Source: Cryobacterium aureum (GTDB lineage: Bacteria; Actinomycetota; Actinomycetes; Actinomycetales; Microbacteriaceae). From it: a DNA stretch of 64,000 nucleotides. Under the pieces are notes generated by a model. That model ran no database searches and had not been told where the DNA came from. It saw only the letters and a list, made by a program, of their open reading frames with translations. The stretch is taken from contig NZ_PPTG01000035.1 of assembly GCF_002954245.1 (NCBI RefSeq), positions 1,542-65,541 of the forward strand, in the 5' to 3' direction. Shown one piece after another: positions 36,014 through 46,692 of the stretch (within the stretch, counting starts at the first letter, position 1; every line of letters starts with the position of its first letter). A program made the translations under genes and the position numbers.

Positions 36014-36991
36014 CTACGCGGCGCCGTCGAACATCGAGGTGACCGAACCCTCGTCGAAGACCTCGTGAATCGCGCGGGCCAGCAGCGGCGCGATCGGCAG
36101 TACCGTGAGGGTCGGAAAGCGCTTCTCCGGCGGGATCGGCAGCGTGTCGGTGACGACGACGGCGCTAATGGCCGGGTTCTGCAACATGTCAACGGCCGGG
36201 TCGCTGAACACGGCGTGGGTGGCGGCGACGACGACACCGATGGCGCCGGCCTCACGCAGGGCCTCGGCGGCCAGGGCAATGGTACGTCCGGTGTCGATCA
36301 TGTCATCGACGAGGAGGCAGACGCGACCCTCAACCTGGCCGACGATCTCGTGCACGGAGACGCGGTTGGGTACGAGCGGGTCGCGACGCTTGTGGATGAT
36401 GGCGAGCGGTACGCCGAGGCGGTCGCTCCAGATGTCGGCGACGCGCACTCGGCCCATGTCGGGCGAGACGATGGTGAGGGTGGCCGGGTCGAGCTTCTCG
36501 CGGAAGTGCTCGAGCAGCACCGGCATCGCGAACAGGTGGTCGACCGGGCCGTCGAAGAAGCCCTGGATCTGAGCGGCGTGCAGGTCGATCGACATAATGC
36601 GATCGGCGCCGGCCACCTTGAACAGGTCGGCGACGAGGCGCGCCGAGATCGGCTCGCGGCCGCGACCCTTCTTGTCCTGCCGGGCGTAGGGGTAGAACGG
36701 AGCGACCACGGTGATGCGCTTGGCGGAGGCCCGCTTGAGCGCGTCGACCATGATGAGCTGTTCCATCAGCCATTCATTGATCGGCGCGGTGTGCGACTGG
36801 ATGACGAAGGCATCCGAGCCGCGCACACTCTCGTCGAACCGGGCATACAGCTCGCCGTTGGCGAAGGTGCGCGCATCGGTGTGGAGCAGCTCAGAACCAA
36901 GCTCCGTGGCGATATCGAGTGCGAGCTGCGGGTGCGCTCGCCCCGAAACCAGTACTAATCGTTTGTCGCCGCTGGTCTTGATTTCCGACAT
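36014..36991 (-). CDS. prs: Ribose-phosphate pyrophosphokinase
   Basis: Makes PRPP from ribose-5-phosphate and ATP for nucleotide, His and Trp synthesis. The 325-residue class I enzyme shows LVSGRAHPQLALDIA, FANGELYARFDESVRG, the ATP-binding PYARQDKKGRGREPISA, SIDLHAAQIQGFFDGPVDH, and the PRPP-binding CLLVDDMIDTGRTIALAAE. Its ATG directly abuts the TAG stop of glmU (TAGATG), with GGAGAA inside the end of glmU as its ribosome site, so the two are translationally linked. The pair glmU-prs is conserved widely. Confidence 0.96.
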   Translation of the reverse strand: MSEIKTSGDKRLVLVSGRAHPQLALDIATELGSELLHTDARTFANGELYARFDESVRGSDAFVIQSHTAPINEWLMEQLIMVDALKRASAKRITVVAPFYPYARQDKKGRGREPISARLVADLFKVAGADRIMSIDLHAAQIQGFFDGPVDHLFAMPVLLEHFREKLDPATLTIVSPDMGRVRVADIWSDRLGVPLAIIHKRRDPLVPNRVSVHEIVGQVEGRVCLLVDDMIDTGRTIALAAEALREAGAIGVVVAATHAVFSDPAVDMLQNPAISAVVVTDTLPIPPEKRFPTLTVLPIAPLLARAIHEVFDEGSVTSMFDGAA

Positions 36992-38425
36992 CTATTCTCC
37001 AGTCTTTTCGCTGCTTGCCGCCGCCGTATCCGCGGCTGTACCGGGACGGTTGACGTGAACCCAGCCGTCCATGTTGCGTTGCGGGGCCACGTTGATGGCC
37101 AGTGCACCGGCCGGTACGCTCTTGCGAACGACTGTGCCAGCCCCCGTGTACGCCCCGTCACCAATTGTAATCGGCGCGACGAAGACGTTGTGCGACCCGG
37201 TGCGCACGTGCGACCCGATCGCCGAGTGGTGCTTTGCCACGCCGTCATAGTTGGCGAAGATTGTTCCGGCGCCGATGTTCGACCCCACGCCGACCGTGGC
37301 GTCACCCACGTAGCTCAGGTGCGGCACTTTGCTGCCGGCGCCGATCTGGGCGTTCTTGGTCTCGACGAAGGCGCCGATCTTGCCGTCTGCGCCGAGCACG
37401 GTATTCGGGCGCAGGTACGAGAACGGGCCGACGGATGCCCCCGCCTCGATGACGGCGAGGGTCGCGTCGGTGCGATTCACCCGGGCATTCTCGCCGATCT
37501 CGCAGTCGCGCAGGGTAGTGTCCGGGCCGATGATCGCGCCAGTAGCCACAACCGTGGCACCGACGATCTGAGTTCCGGGCAGCAGTGTGACGTCGGGCGC
37601 GAGTACGGCTTTCAGGTCGATCCAGGTCGTGGCCGGGTCCTGCACTGTCACACCGGCAAGCTGCCAGCCGCGCACGATTAGGGCGTTGAGCTTCTGCGCG
37701 GTGTCGCCCAACTGGGCGCGATCGTTGATGCCGGCGACGATCCAGGCATCGGCGACGGGAACGGCGCTCACTTCGGAGCCGGCTCCGCGCAGCAGCTCAA
37801 TCACATCGGTGAGGTATTTCTCGCCCTGCGCGTTGGCGGTGGTGAGTTCGGCCAGCTGCTCGCGCAGCGCGGCCAGACCGAACAGGTAGACACCAGCGTT
37901 GATCTCGTTGACGGCCAGTTCGGCATCCGTCGCATCCTTCTGCTCGACGATGCGGTCGAACACGCCCTCGGCCGAGCGGATGATGCGGCCGTAGCCGGTC
38001 GCGTCGTCGGGGTAGGCGGACAGTACGGTTCCTGCCGCGTTGCCCTGTCGATGGGAGGCGATGAACGAGGCGAGCGTGGCGGCGTTCAGCAACGGCACGT
38101 CACCATTGATGACAAGCACGTCGCCGTCAAAATCGGCGGGAAGCGCGGCGACAGCCTGCTCGACGGCGCGGCCGGTGCCTGGGATCTCGTCCTGGTCGAC
38201 GATGGTGCTCTCCGGCAGGTCTTCGGCCACGACGGCGGCGAGCAGGTCGCGTTCGTGCCGCACGACGGTAATGACGTGCGCGGCATCGAGGGCGCGTGCG
38301 GTCGCGAGCACGTGACTGACGATCGGCACCCCGGCGAGCGGATGCAGCAGCTTGGGCAGGCTGGACTTCATGCGGGTACCCTGGCCGGCGGCCAGAACAA
38401 CAATGGCGAGGCGGGCGTCTGTCAC
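36992..38425 (-). CDS. glmU: Bifunctional UDP-GlcNAc pyrophosphorylase/GlcN-1-P acetyltransferase
   Basis: Catalyses the last two steps to UDP-GlcNAc for peptidoglycan. N-terminal uridylyltransferase: VVLAAGQGTRMKSSLPKLLH, IPGTGRAVEQAV, VLVINGDVPLL and NEINAGVYLF. The C-terminal left-handed beta-helix acetyltransferase has many hexapeptide repeats and NYDGVAKHHSAIGSHVR with the catalytic His. The GTG start at 38425 is chosen because AGGA precedes it and the nucleotide-binding loop follows within ten residues; the open frame extends 13 codons further. The product is 477 residues. It runs from just downstream of tRNA-Gln. Confidence 0.95.
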   Translation of the reverse strand: MTDARLAIVVLAAGQGTRMKSSLPKLLHPLAGVPIVSHVLATARALDAAHVITVVRHERDLLAAVVAEDLPESTIVDQDEIPGTGRAVEQAVAALPADFDGDVLVINGDVPLLNAATLASFIASHRQGNAAGTVLSAYPDDATGYGRIIRSAEGVFDRIVEQKDATDAELAVNEINAGVYLFGLAALREQLAELTTANAQGEKYLTDVIELLRGAGSEVSAVPVADAWIVAGINDRAQLGDTAQKLNALIVRGWQLAGVTVQDPATTWIDLKAVLAPDVTLLPGTQIVGATVVATGAIIGPDTTLRDCEIGENARVNRTDATLAVIEAGASVGPFSYLRPNTVLGADGKIGAFVETKNAQIGAGSKVPHLSYVGDATVGVGSNIGAGTIFANYDGVAKHHSAIGSHVRTGSHNVFVAPITIGDGAYTGAGTVVRKSVPAGALAINVAPQRNMDGWVHVNRPGTAADTAAASSEKTGE

Positions 38426-38455
38426 AGGATTCCTAACGCATAGAGAAATTGAGGG

Positions 38456-38527
38456 CTCCGCCACCAGGATTCGAACCTGGACCGAACAACTCCAAAGGTT
38501 GCCGTGCTGCCGTTACACTATGGCGGA
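38456..38527 (-). tRNA. tRNA-Gln (anticodon UUG)
   Basis: On the minus strand: acceptor TCCGCCA/TGGCGGA, D arm with TGTAACGGCAGCAC, anticodon stem GCAAC/GTTGT (one G-T) around loop CTTTGGA giving TTG, and T arm CCAGG-TTCGAAT-CCTGG. Discriminator G; CCA is not encoded. It lies 30 bp upstream of glmU on the same strand. Confidence 0.93.
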
Positions 38528-38650
38528 CCATGCCGGCCGAGGCCAGCAACCAGTCAAGTCTGCCAGATTCTTAGCGTCGTGCAGCACCGCTGATGGCGGT
38601 CAGGCGGCCTCTGGGCGAAGAAACCCCCGGGTAAGCGGGATAATGGAGCA

Positions 38651-39142
38651 ATGCCTAGCCATGATGAAGTCGACCGAATCGTCGATTCGTGGCTGCGCGA
38701 ACGCCCCGATCTGGATTTTGCGCCGCTGCAGGTGCTCAGCCGGGTGGCCCGATTGTCGAAGCACCTCGACCGGGCCCGCCGCACCGCCTTCTCTCGTTCG
38801 GAGCTCGCATCGTGGGAGTTCGACGTGCTCTCCGCCCTGCGCCGCGCCGGCACCCCCTACGAGCTCAGCCCGAAAGCCTTGCTGCAACAGACCCTCGTCT
38901 CCAGCGGCACCATGACGAACCGCATCGACGGACTCGTCGAACGTGGCCTGGTGAAACGCCGCTCAGCACCCAACGATGGCCGCGGCATCCTGGTGGGCAT
39001 GACTCCCCCCGGCCTCACGCGAGTGGATGCCGCCATCACTCGGCTGGTCGACGCCGAGGCCGAGCTGCTCGACACCCTGTCAGTGACGGATCAGGAGCGG
39101 CTGGCCGGTTTGCTGCGCAAGCTCAGCCTGGACTTCGACTGA
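38651..39142 (+). CDS. MarR family transcriptional regulator
   Basis: A 163-residue winged-helix regulator. The dimer helices are at both ends. The DNA-binding core is FSRSELASWEFDVLSALRR, then LSPKALLQQTLVSSGTMTNR (recognition helix) and the wing LVKRRSAPNDGRGILVGM. The wing and the GTMTNRIDGLVERGLV pattern are diagnostic. The ligand is unknown. It faces the convergent metI gene (19 bp apart) and stands alone on its strand, so its target cannot be deduced; autoregulation is usual for the family. Confidence 0.9.
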   Translation: MPSHDEVDRIVDSWLRERPDLDFAPLQVLSRVARLSKHLDRARRTAFSRSELASWEFDVLSALRRAGTPYELSPKALLQQTLVSSGTMTNRIDGLVERGLVKRRSAPNDGRGILVGMTPPGLTRVDAAITRLVDAEAELLDTLSVTDQERLAGLLRKLSLDFD

Positions 39143-39160
39143 GAATTAGCGGGGCCTGGT

Positions 39161-39820
39161 CTACCGACGCAGCGCCCTACGGGCGAGGTAGTTGCCGAAG
39201 AACTGCACGAACTGCACCAGCACGATGATGATCAGCACGGCCGCCCAGGTGACGACGGGTTCGTACTGCCGGTAGCCGTACAACAGGGCGAAGTTTCCGA
39301 GGCCGCCGCCGCCGACGTAGCCGGCGACCGCCGACATGTCCACGAGCGCGACGAAAATGAACGTGTAGCCGAGAATCAGCGGTCCGAGCGCTTCGGGCAG
39401 CAGCACCGTGAAGATGATGCGAATCGGGCCAGCGCCGACACTGCGGGCCGCGTCAATCACGCCGGGAGTCACGGTGAGCAGGTTCTGCTCCACGATGCGG
39501 GCCATGGCAAAGGACGCCGCGAGGGCGATCGTGAAGATGATGGCGTTATTGCCGATGCCGCTGCCGGTGACCGCTCGGGCGAGCGGTTGCGCCGCCGCGA
39601 GAAAGATGATGAACGGAATCGGGCGAATGAAGTTCACCAGCAGATTGAGCACAAAAAACAGCGGCTTGTTCTCGAGAATGCTGCCGGCCCGGGTGAGGTA
39701 GAGCCCGAGACCCACCAGCAGACCGCCGAGGCCGCCGAAAAACAGGGTAAGGGCAACGATGTAGAGCGTTTCGTAGGTGGCCGTCCAGAGTTCGGGCAGC
39801 AGGTCGATCAGGGCATCCAT
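39161..39820 (-). CDS. metI: Methionine ABC transporter permease
   Basis: A 219-residue MetI-type permease with five membrane segments. It has NFIRPIPFIIFLAAAQPLAR, the TGSGIGNNAIIF region, the EAA loop IDAARSVGAGPIRIIFTVL, and GYVGGGGLGNFALLYGYRQY, the well-known MetI C-terminal block. It imports D/L-methionine with MetN and MetQ. The start overlaps the metN stop by one base (TGATG). It is the last gene of metQ-metN-metI on the minus strand. Confidence 0.94.
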   Translation of the reverse strand: MDALIDLLPELWTATYETLYIVALTLFFGGLGGLLVGLGLYLTRAGSILENKPLFFVLNLLVNFIRPIPFIIFLAAAQPLARAVTGSGIGNNAIIFTIALAASFAMARIVEQNLLTVTPGVIDAARSVGAGPIRIIFTVLLPEALGPLILGYTFIFVALVDMSAVAGYVGGGGLGNFALLYGYRQYEPVVTWAAVLIIIVLVQFVQFFGNYLARRALRR

Positions 39821-40848
39821 CAGCGCACCTCGGTAACAGTCGTGAGCGTTCGAATGTGGGCGAGCACCGTATCGATCACCGGGTCAGCGCCGGTGAGGGC
39901 GAGGGTCAGGTGCCCGAATGGGCGTCCCTGAATCTCGTTGATTCCGCCGTAGACGACCTCGAACGCCACGCCGGCCCCCGACAGCTCGCCGAAGACGGCC
40001 TTCTGGTCGACCGCGCTGTCGCGAAATGCCAGCGTCACGATGCGTCCAGCGTGCCGCGCGCGCAGCACGGCGAGTTCGTCTGGCGATGGTACCCCCTTAA
40101 CCACCGTCGAGACGAATCGAGCGGATGCCGCTGCCTGCGGGTTCGAAAAAACGTCAAAAACAGGTCCACGCTCGATGACCCGACCCTGATCCATCACGGC
40201 GACCTTGGTGGCGAGGGTCTGGATGACATCCATTTCGTGGGTGATGACGATGATGGTGACCCCGAATTCCGCGTTCACCCGCTTCAGCAGCGCGAGCACC
40301 TCGTGGGTGGTTTCCGGGTCGAGGGCGCTCGTGGCCTCATCGGCGAGCAGAATGCTCGGCTGAGTGGCGAGGGCACGGGCGATGCCCACGCGCTGTTTCT
40401 GCCCGCCGGAGAGCTGGTCGGGAAAAGCCCCGGCCTTGTCGGCGAGGCCGACGAAGTCGAGCAGCTCGGCCACCCGGGCGGTGCGCTGTTCCTTGGGATA
40501 CCCGGCCACTTCGAGCGGATAGGCCACGTTGCGGGCAACCGTGCGGGAGCCGAGCAGGTTGAACTGTTGAAAGATCATGCCGATGCCGAGGCGCACCTGG
40601 CGCAGCTCGCGCTCGCGCAGGGCTGCGATATTCTGCCCGTTCACCCAGATCTCGCCGGAGGTGGAACGCTCCAGGGCGTTGACCAGCCGCACCAGGGTGC
40701 TCTTTCCGGCGCCGGAATAGCCGATGATGCCGTAGATATCGCCGGCCTCAACGTCGAGGCTGACATCGTCAATCGCCGTGACGCTCGCGCCGTCTTTGGT
40801 CTGAGGCGGGTATACCTTGCCCACATTTCGCAGACTGACTACAGCCAT
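39820..40848 (-). CDS. metN: Methionine ABC transporter ATP-binding protein
   Basis: A 342-residue ATPase. It has Walker A GYSGAGKSTLVRL, the Q-loop FQQFNLLGSRTVARNV, signature LSGGQKQRVGIARAL, Walker B ILLADEATSALDP and the H-loop VITHEMDVI. The C-terminal ~80 residues form a NIL/ACT-like domain that in MetN binds methionine and shuts down transport when the cell is replete. The gene sits 101 bp downstream of metQ and is coupled to metI. Confidence 0.95.
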   Translation of the reverse strand: MAVVSLRNVGKVYPPQTKDGASVTAIDDVSLDVEAGDIYGIIGYSGAGKSTLVRLVNALERSTSGEIWVNGQNIAALRERELRQVRLGIGMIFQQFNLLGSRTVARNVAYPLEVAGYPKEQRTARVAELLDFVGLADKAGAFPDQLSGGQKQRVGIARALATQPSILLADEATSALDPETTHEVLALLKRVNAEFGVTIIVITHEMDVIQTLATKVAVMDQGRVIERGPVFDVFSNPQAAASARFVSTVVKGVPSPDELAVLRARHAGRIVTLAFRDSAVDQKAVFGELSGAGVAFEVVYGGINEIQGRPFGHLTLALTGADPVIDTVLAHIRTLTTVTEVR

Positions 40849-40949
40849 CCGTTTGCCTCGCTCATTTCATTTGTAAACCGCTGAACACAATAACGCAGTC
40901 CGGGGCGCGTGCTCCCCCGGACTGCGTTATTACTACTTACAGTGGATGC

Positions 40950-41858
40950 TTACTCGGCGTCCTTGATCTCGGCCTGAATGTCGGCCAGAGATTCAATCAG
41001 GTCGGCTACCGGGGTGGTCAGCATGACAGCGGTGTCGCCGGACACAGCGAACACGCCGTCCTGCACGTCCTGGGTGTTCTGGTAGATCTCGACGAGCTTG
41101 AGGAAGGTCTCGTTGTTCTTGTCTTCGTCGCGCGCGGCGAAGATGTTCGCGTAGGGCAGCGCCTTCGAGTCGGCCGCGTCGTCGGTGGCGATGGCATCGG
41201 AAAACTTGAGCCCGCCCTTCTCGGCGAAGTCATTGTTAATGACTGCGGCAGCAACGTCGGGCAGCGAGGCCAACGTGAGCGACGCCTCGAGGGCCTTGAC
41301 CTTGACCTTTGAGGCCTCTTCATCGATGTCATCGAGGCCGGAGTAGATCGTGCCGCCGTCGGTCAGCTCGATGAGCCCCTCGGACTGCAGAAGCACGAGC
41401 GCACGGGCCTGGTTGCTGTCGTCGTCGGGCACTGCAACGGTGTCACCCGCCACGATGTCATCGACATCGCTGTACTCGGTGGAGTACAGGGCGATCGGGT
41501 AGATGGCCGTTGCACCGATCGGGGCCAGGTTCTCGTTGCTGGCTTCGTTGTACTCGGCCAGGTAGACGATGTGCTGGAACTGATTGAGGTCGACCTCACC
41601 GGCGGCGAGCGCCGGGTTGACCTGCGGGTACTGTGCGAAGTTGACGATCTCGATCTCAATACCTGCGGCCGCGGCGGCCTCGGTGTAGACGTCCCAGTAG
41701 GGGTCGCTGGCTCCGACGACGCCGATCTTGATGACGTCACCGTCAGTACCGGTGGCGGGGCCGTCGGTTGAGGCTCCGGCGCAGCCGGCCAACAGGGCGA
41801 CGAGGGGTGCAACGGCGAGCGCGGCGAGCAGGCTCTTCTTCTTCACGATTTTCTTCAC
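40950..41858 (-). CDS. metQ: Methionine-binding lipoprotein (NlpA/MetQ family)
   Basis: A 302-residue surface lipoprotein that delivers methionine to MetNI. The GTG start at 41858 has AAGGA at good distance and gives a lysine-rich n-region and lipobox LLAGC. The NlpA fold is seen in IKIGVVGASDPYWDV, IEIVNFAQYPQVNPALAAGEVDLNQFQH split across the family core (EVDLNQFQHIVYL), VAVPDDDSNQARALVLLQS, and DVAAAVINNDFAEK. It is the first gene of the methionine uptake operon, behind a structured leader. Confidence 0.93.
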   Translation of the reverse strand: MKKIVKKKSLLAALAVAPLVALLAGCAGASTDGPATGTDGDVIKIGVVGASDPYWDVYTEAAAAAGIEIEIVNFAQYPQVNPALAAGEVDLNQFQHIVYLAEYNEASNENLAPIGATAIYPIALYSTEYSDVDDIVAGDTVAVPDDDSNQARALVLLQSEGLIELTDGGTIYSGLDDIDEEASKVKVKALEASLTLASLPDVAAAVINNDFAEKGGLKFSDAIATDDAADSKALPYANIFAARDEDKNNETFLKLVEIYQNTQDVQDGVFAVSGDTAVMLTTPVADLIESLADIQAEIKDAE

Positions 41859-41861
41859 AAT

Positions 41862-41965
41862 GATTCCTTCAGACGATCTGGGGTCGGGCTCCCGGGCACA
41901 CGGCCATGACCGGTCAAACCAGAAGGCTGTGCCCGCGCGGGGCTTGGTACCGCAGCTGCGCAGGT
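41862..41965 (-). promoter_or_regulatory. Structured 5' leader of metQNI
   Basis: Between the ABC-F gene and metQ lie 180 bp. On the minus strand this part can fold into a hairpin around GGTACC...GGTACC and then a long stem, CGCGGGCACAGCC against GGCCGTGTGCCCGG, capped by CTGGT/ACCGG. The position in front of a methionine importer suggests an attenuator or SAM-type riboswitch. I could not match it to the SAM-I, SAM-II or SAM-IV consensus by eye. Confidence 0.3.
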
Positions 41966-42038
41966 ACCCCTTAACGATACGTGCCGAAGCTGCGACGCGT
42001 GGCCGGCAACGACACACTACGTCACAGCTTCTTTCGAA

Positions 42039-43832
<1,794 letters not shown>

Positions 43833-43861
43833 AGCCTCCGAGTTTACGGCACGCCGATGAG

Positions 43862-44791
43862 TTAGATGAGGCGGGCCCCGTGCACCGGGCCGGTGGCCCG
43901 CACGACCTTGAGCCGACTGGCGGAGAGCGCGACCTGCAATTCGAGCGCGCTGTCGGCATCCGCTACCAGAAACGCCACGGTCGGGCCTGAGCCAGAGAGG
44001 ATGCCGGCCAGAGCACCATTCTCTTCGCCGAGCTGCAGTACCTTGCCGAGGCCGGGCGCGAGGTGCAGCGCTGGAGCCTGCAAGTCGTTGTGCAGCACGT
44101 CGGCGAGCATGTGCGCGTCGCCCGCCCGCAACGCCTGCAGCACGTTCGCGTCGACACTGGGCTGATGCTCGGCCGGAAAAATGTCCTGCGCGTGGCGATC
44201 ACGGTGCCGGTCGAGTTCCTGGTACACCCCGGGCGTCGACATGCCGAAGTCGGCCAGGGCGAGTACCCATTGGAATTTACCCTTGGCCAGTGCCGGGCTC
44301 AGCTGGTCGCCGCGACCGGTGCCGATGGCGGTGCCGCCGGTGAAGGAGAACGGTACATCAGCGCCGAGGGTGGCGGCGATGGCGAGAAGTTCGTCTTTGG
44401 TGGCGCTGGTCCCCCAGAGGGCGTCGCAGGCGAGCAGGGTAGCTGCGGCGTCGGCCGAGCCGCCGCCCATTCCACCGGCGATCGGCACGTTCTTCTCGAT
44501 CTCGAGGTGAACGCCGGCGCGATAGCCGGTTTTGCGGGCGAGTGCCCTGGCTGCTTTGATGGCGAGGTTGCTGCCGCCGGTAGCCAGACCGGAGGTGTCG
44601 ATGGTGCCACTGAACTCCACCGAGAAGTCGCTGGCCGGCGTGGCGCGCACCTCTTCGAACAGAGAGACGGCCTGGTAGGCGGTCGCGAGGTCGTGGTAGC
44701 CGTCTTCCATGACGGCGCCAACCTTGAGGAAGACGTTGATTTTGCCCGGTGCCCGCACGTGCACAGCGGCGGTGCTGGCGGTCGTCATCAT
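43862..44791 (-). CDS. ispE: 4-diphosphocytidyl-2-C-methyl-D-erythritol kinase
   Basis: A GHMP kinase of the MEP isoprenoid pathway; it phosphorylates CDP-ME. The 309-residue protein begins [14 protein letters not shown] and has the ATP loop [36 protein letters not shown] and the C-terminal [15 protein letters not shown]. Two successive ATG codons open the gene. It lies downstream of rsmA with a 48-bp gap, the typical actinobacterial order metG-tatD-rsmA-ispE-ABC-F. Confidence 0.95.
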   Translation of the reverse strand: MMTTASTAAVHVRAPGKINVFLKVGAVMEDGYHDLATAYQAVSLFEEVRATPASDFSVEFSGTIDTSGLATGGSNLAIKAARALARKTGYRAGVHLEIEKNVPIAGGMGGGSADAAATLLACDALWGTSATKDELLAIAATLGADVPFSFTGGTAIGTGRGDQLSPALAKGKFQWVLALADFGMSTPGVYQELDRHRDRHAQDIFPAEHQPSVDANVLQALRAGDAHMLADVLHNDLQAPALHLAPGLGKVLQLGEENGALAGILSGSGPTVAFLVADADSALELQVALSASRLKVVRATGPVHGARLI

Positions 44792-44839
44792 GCTTTTAAC
44801 TTAGCCCAGCCTTCGTGCCCACACCGACAGCCGCCGAGC

Positions 44840-45712
44840 CTACGCGGGCGACCAGACGCGCGCGATGGCGAGAAAATCGTGCACGGTGAGCTGCTCGCCC
44901 CGCGCCTGCGGGTCGATGCCCGCCGCGGTCATCACAGCGGATGCCGCGGCCGAGTCTCCGAGTACGACCGACAGCGACTGGCGCAACATCTTGCGGCGCT
45001 GCTGGAAGGCAGCGTCGACGAGCGCGAACGTTTTGAGTCGCAGCTCCTCGGATTCCAGCGGCGCACTTCGACGTTCGAACGCGATCAAAATCGAGTCGAC
45101 GTTCGGAACCGGCCAGAACACCTGACGGCTCACCTTGCCCGCGGTACGGAAATCGCCGTACCAGGCCGCTTTGACACTCGGGCTGCCGTAGATCTTGTTG
45201 CCAGGGGGTGCGGCAAGGCGTTCGCCGACCTCGGCCTGCACCATGACGACCCCCGCGCGAATCGACGCGAAGTGCTCGAGCAGGTAGAGCAGCACCGGCA
45301 CAGAGACGTTGTACGGCAGGTTGGCGACCAGTCGGGTGGGGTCGCCGGGCAGTTCGGTGATCTTCAGGGCGTCGGCGCGGATGACCGTGAGCTGGGCACC
45401 GGGCTGCATCAGTTCGACGGTGAGCGGCAGCTGTTCGGCCAGGCGGTCGTCGATTTCGACGGCGACGACGGCCGCGCCAATTTCGAGCATGCCGAGGGTC
45501 AGCGAGCCGAGGCCAGGGCCGACCTCGACGACGGTGTCGCCGGGCGCGACCCGGGCGACCTTGACGATACGTCGCACGGTATTGCCGTCGATCACGAAGT
45601 TCTGGCCAAGTTTTTTGGTGGGGTTGACGCCGAGCATCTCGGCCAGGTCGCGGATCTCGGCCGGACCGAGGAGGGTTTTCACGGGCTTCGGGTGCTCAGG
45701 AGCGTCGGTCAT
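44840..45712 (-). CDS. rsmA: 16S rRNA (A1518/A1519) dimethyltransferase RsmA
   Basis: Dimethylates two adjacent adenosines at the 3' end of 16S rRNA during 30S maturation. The 290-residue enzyme shows KKLGQNFVIDGNTVRRI, the SAM-binding VVEVGPGLGSLTLGML, the acidic AVEIDDRLAEQL, and the catalytic LVANLPYNVSVPVLLYLL. The C-terminal helical domain has VPNVDSILIAFERR. Its ATG overlaps the tatD stop (ATGA), so it is translated with tatD and metG. Confidence 0.96.
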   Translation of the reverse strand: MTDAPEHPKPVKTLLGPAEIRDLAEMLGVNPTKKLGQNFVIDGNTVRRIVKVARVAPGDTVVEVGPGLGSLTLGMLEIGAAVVAVEIDDRLAEQLPLTVELMQPGAQLTVIRADALKITELPGDPTRLVANLPYNVSVPVLLYLLEHFASIRAGVVMVQAEVGERLAAPPGNKIYGSPSVKAAWYGDFRTAGKVSRQVFWPVPNVDSILIAFERRSAPLESEELRLKTFALVDAAFQQRRKMLRQSLSVVLGDSAAASAVMTAAGIDPQARGEQLTVHDFLAIARVWSPA

Positions 45713-46692
45713 GCGATGCCGCCGCGCGGCGTCAGGTCCGGGCCCGGATCATCGTGAGCGGCCGTGACCGGCTCGGCGTCCCAGCGGCCGTAAACCAGCT
45801 CGGTGTTCGCGGTGATTTGAGCGGAGAGCAGGGAAACATCCGTTTCGAGGTGGGCGGCCATGCCGCGCAGCGTGTTCGGCAGCAGGTAGGGCGCGTTGGG
45901 CCGGCCGCGGTAGGGCAGCGGGGTGAGAAAGGGGGCATCCGTTTCGACCAGCAGCAGGTTGCGCGGAGCGGCGAACAGGGCGTCGCGCAGCATAGAGGCG
46001 TTTTTGAACGTGACGTTGCCCGCGAACGACATATACCAGCCGTGATCGGCACAGAGCCGGGCCATGTCGGCGTCGCCGGAGAAGCAGTGAAAGACGGTCC
46101 GTTCGGGGGCACCGACCTTGAGCAACGTGTCGATAACGGCTTCGTGAGCGTTGCGGTCGTGAATCTGTAGCGCCAGGTTATGCTCCTTGGCGATACGGAT
46201 GTGTGCTTCGAAGGAGCGAAACTGAGCGGCGCGGCCTTCTTCGGGGGTGCGAAAGAAGTCGAGACCGGTCTCGCCGACCGCGACCACGCGCGGCTGCCCG
46301 GCGAGTTCGTTGATCACCGCGAGGGCGTCGTCGAGGGTGCCGGCCTCTTCGAGCGCTGGCGCCTCGTTGGGGTGGATCGCGACGGCGGCGAGCATGCGTG
46401 GCTCGATCAGCGCGGCGGCGGCCGACCAGCGTGACGTTTCCACGTCGCCGCCGACCTGGATCACCCCACGAACGCCGACGCTCGAGGCGCGGTCGAGCTG
46501 TTCCCGATAGCTGAGCGGATGCTCCCCGTCGGCGATTTCGAGATGGGTGTGGTTGTCGTAGACGGGCACTGTGAGCGGCTCCGGCAGCGGCGGGTAGCTC
46601 AGATCGCGGCCCGCGGTGTTGTCGCGCTTGCGAATGGCACTGCCGTAACCGTCGACGCCTCCGTCGAGGCCGGTGAGGGAATCACTAGGCAT
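45709..46692 (-). CDS. tatD: TatD family metal-dependent hydrolase
   Basis: A TIM-barrel nuclease-type hydrolase; TatD proteins are 3'-5' DNA exonucleases or deacylases. The metal ligands are visible in VYDNHTHLEI, AVGETGLDFF, LALQIHDRNAHEAVI, VFHCFSGDADMA and VETDAPFLTPLPYRG. The ATG at 46692 overlaps the end of metG by 8 bp, which fits operon coupling; the frame is open further upstream inside metG. The product is 327 residues, with ~50 extra N-terminal residues ahead of the barrel. Confidence 0.93.
   Translation of the reverse strand: MPSDSLTGLDGGVDGYGSAIRKRDNTAGRDLSYPPLPEPLTVPVYDNHTHLEIADGEHPLSYREQLDRASSVGVRGVIQVGGDVETSRWSAAAALIEPRMLAAVAIHPNEAPALEEAGTLDDALAVINELAGQPRVVAVGETGLDFFRTPEEGRAAQFRSFEAHIRIAKEHNLALQIHDRNAHEAVIDTLLKVGAPERTVFHCFSGDADMARLCADHGWYMSFAGNVTFKNASMLRDALFAAPRNLLLVETDAPFLTPLPYRGRPNAPYLLPNTLRGMAAHLETDVSLLSAQITANTELVYGRWDAEPVTAAHDDPGPDLTPRGGIA

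Noticed and set aside
41862-42038. A SAM-I riboswitch before metQ
   Set aside because: The characteristic SAM-I core strings are not seen; only generic hairpins are supported.
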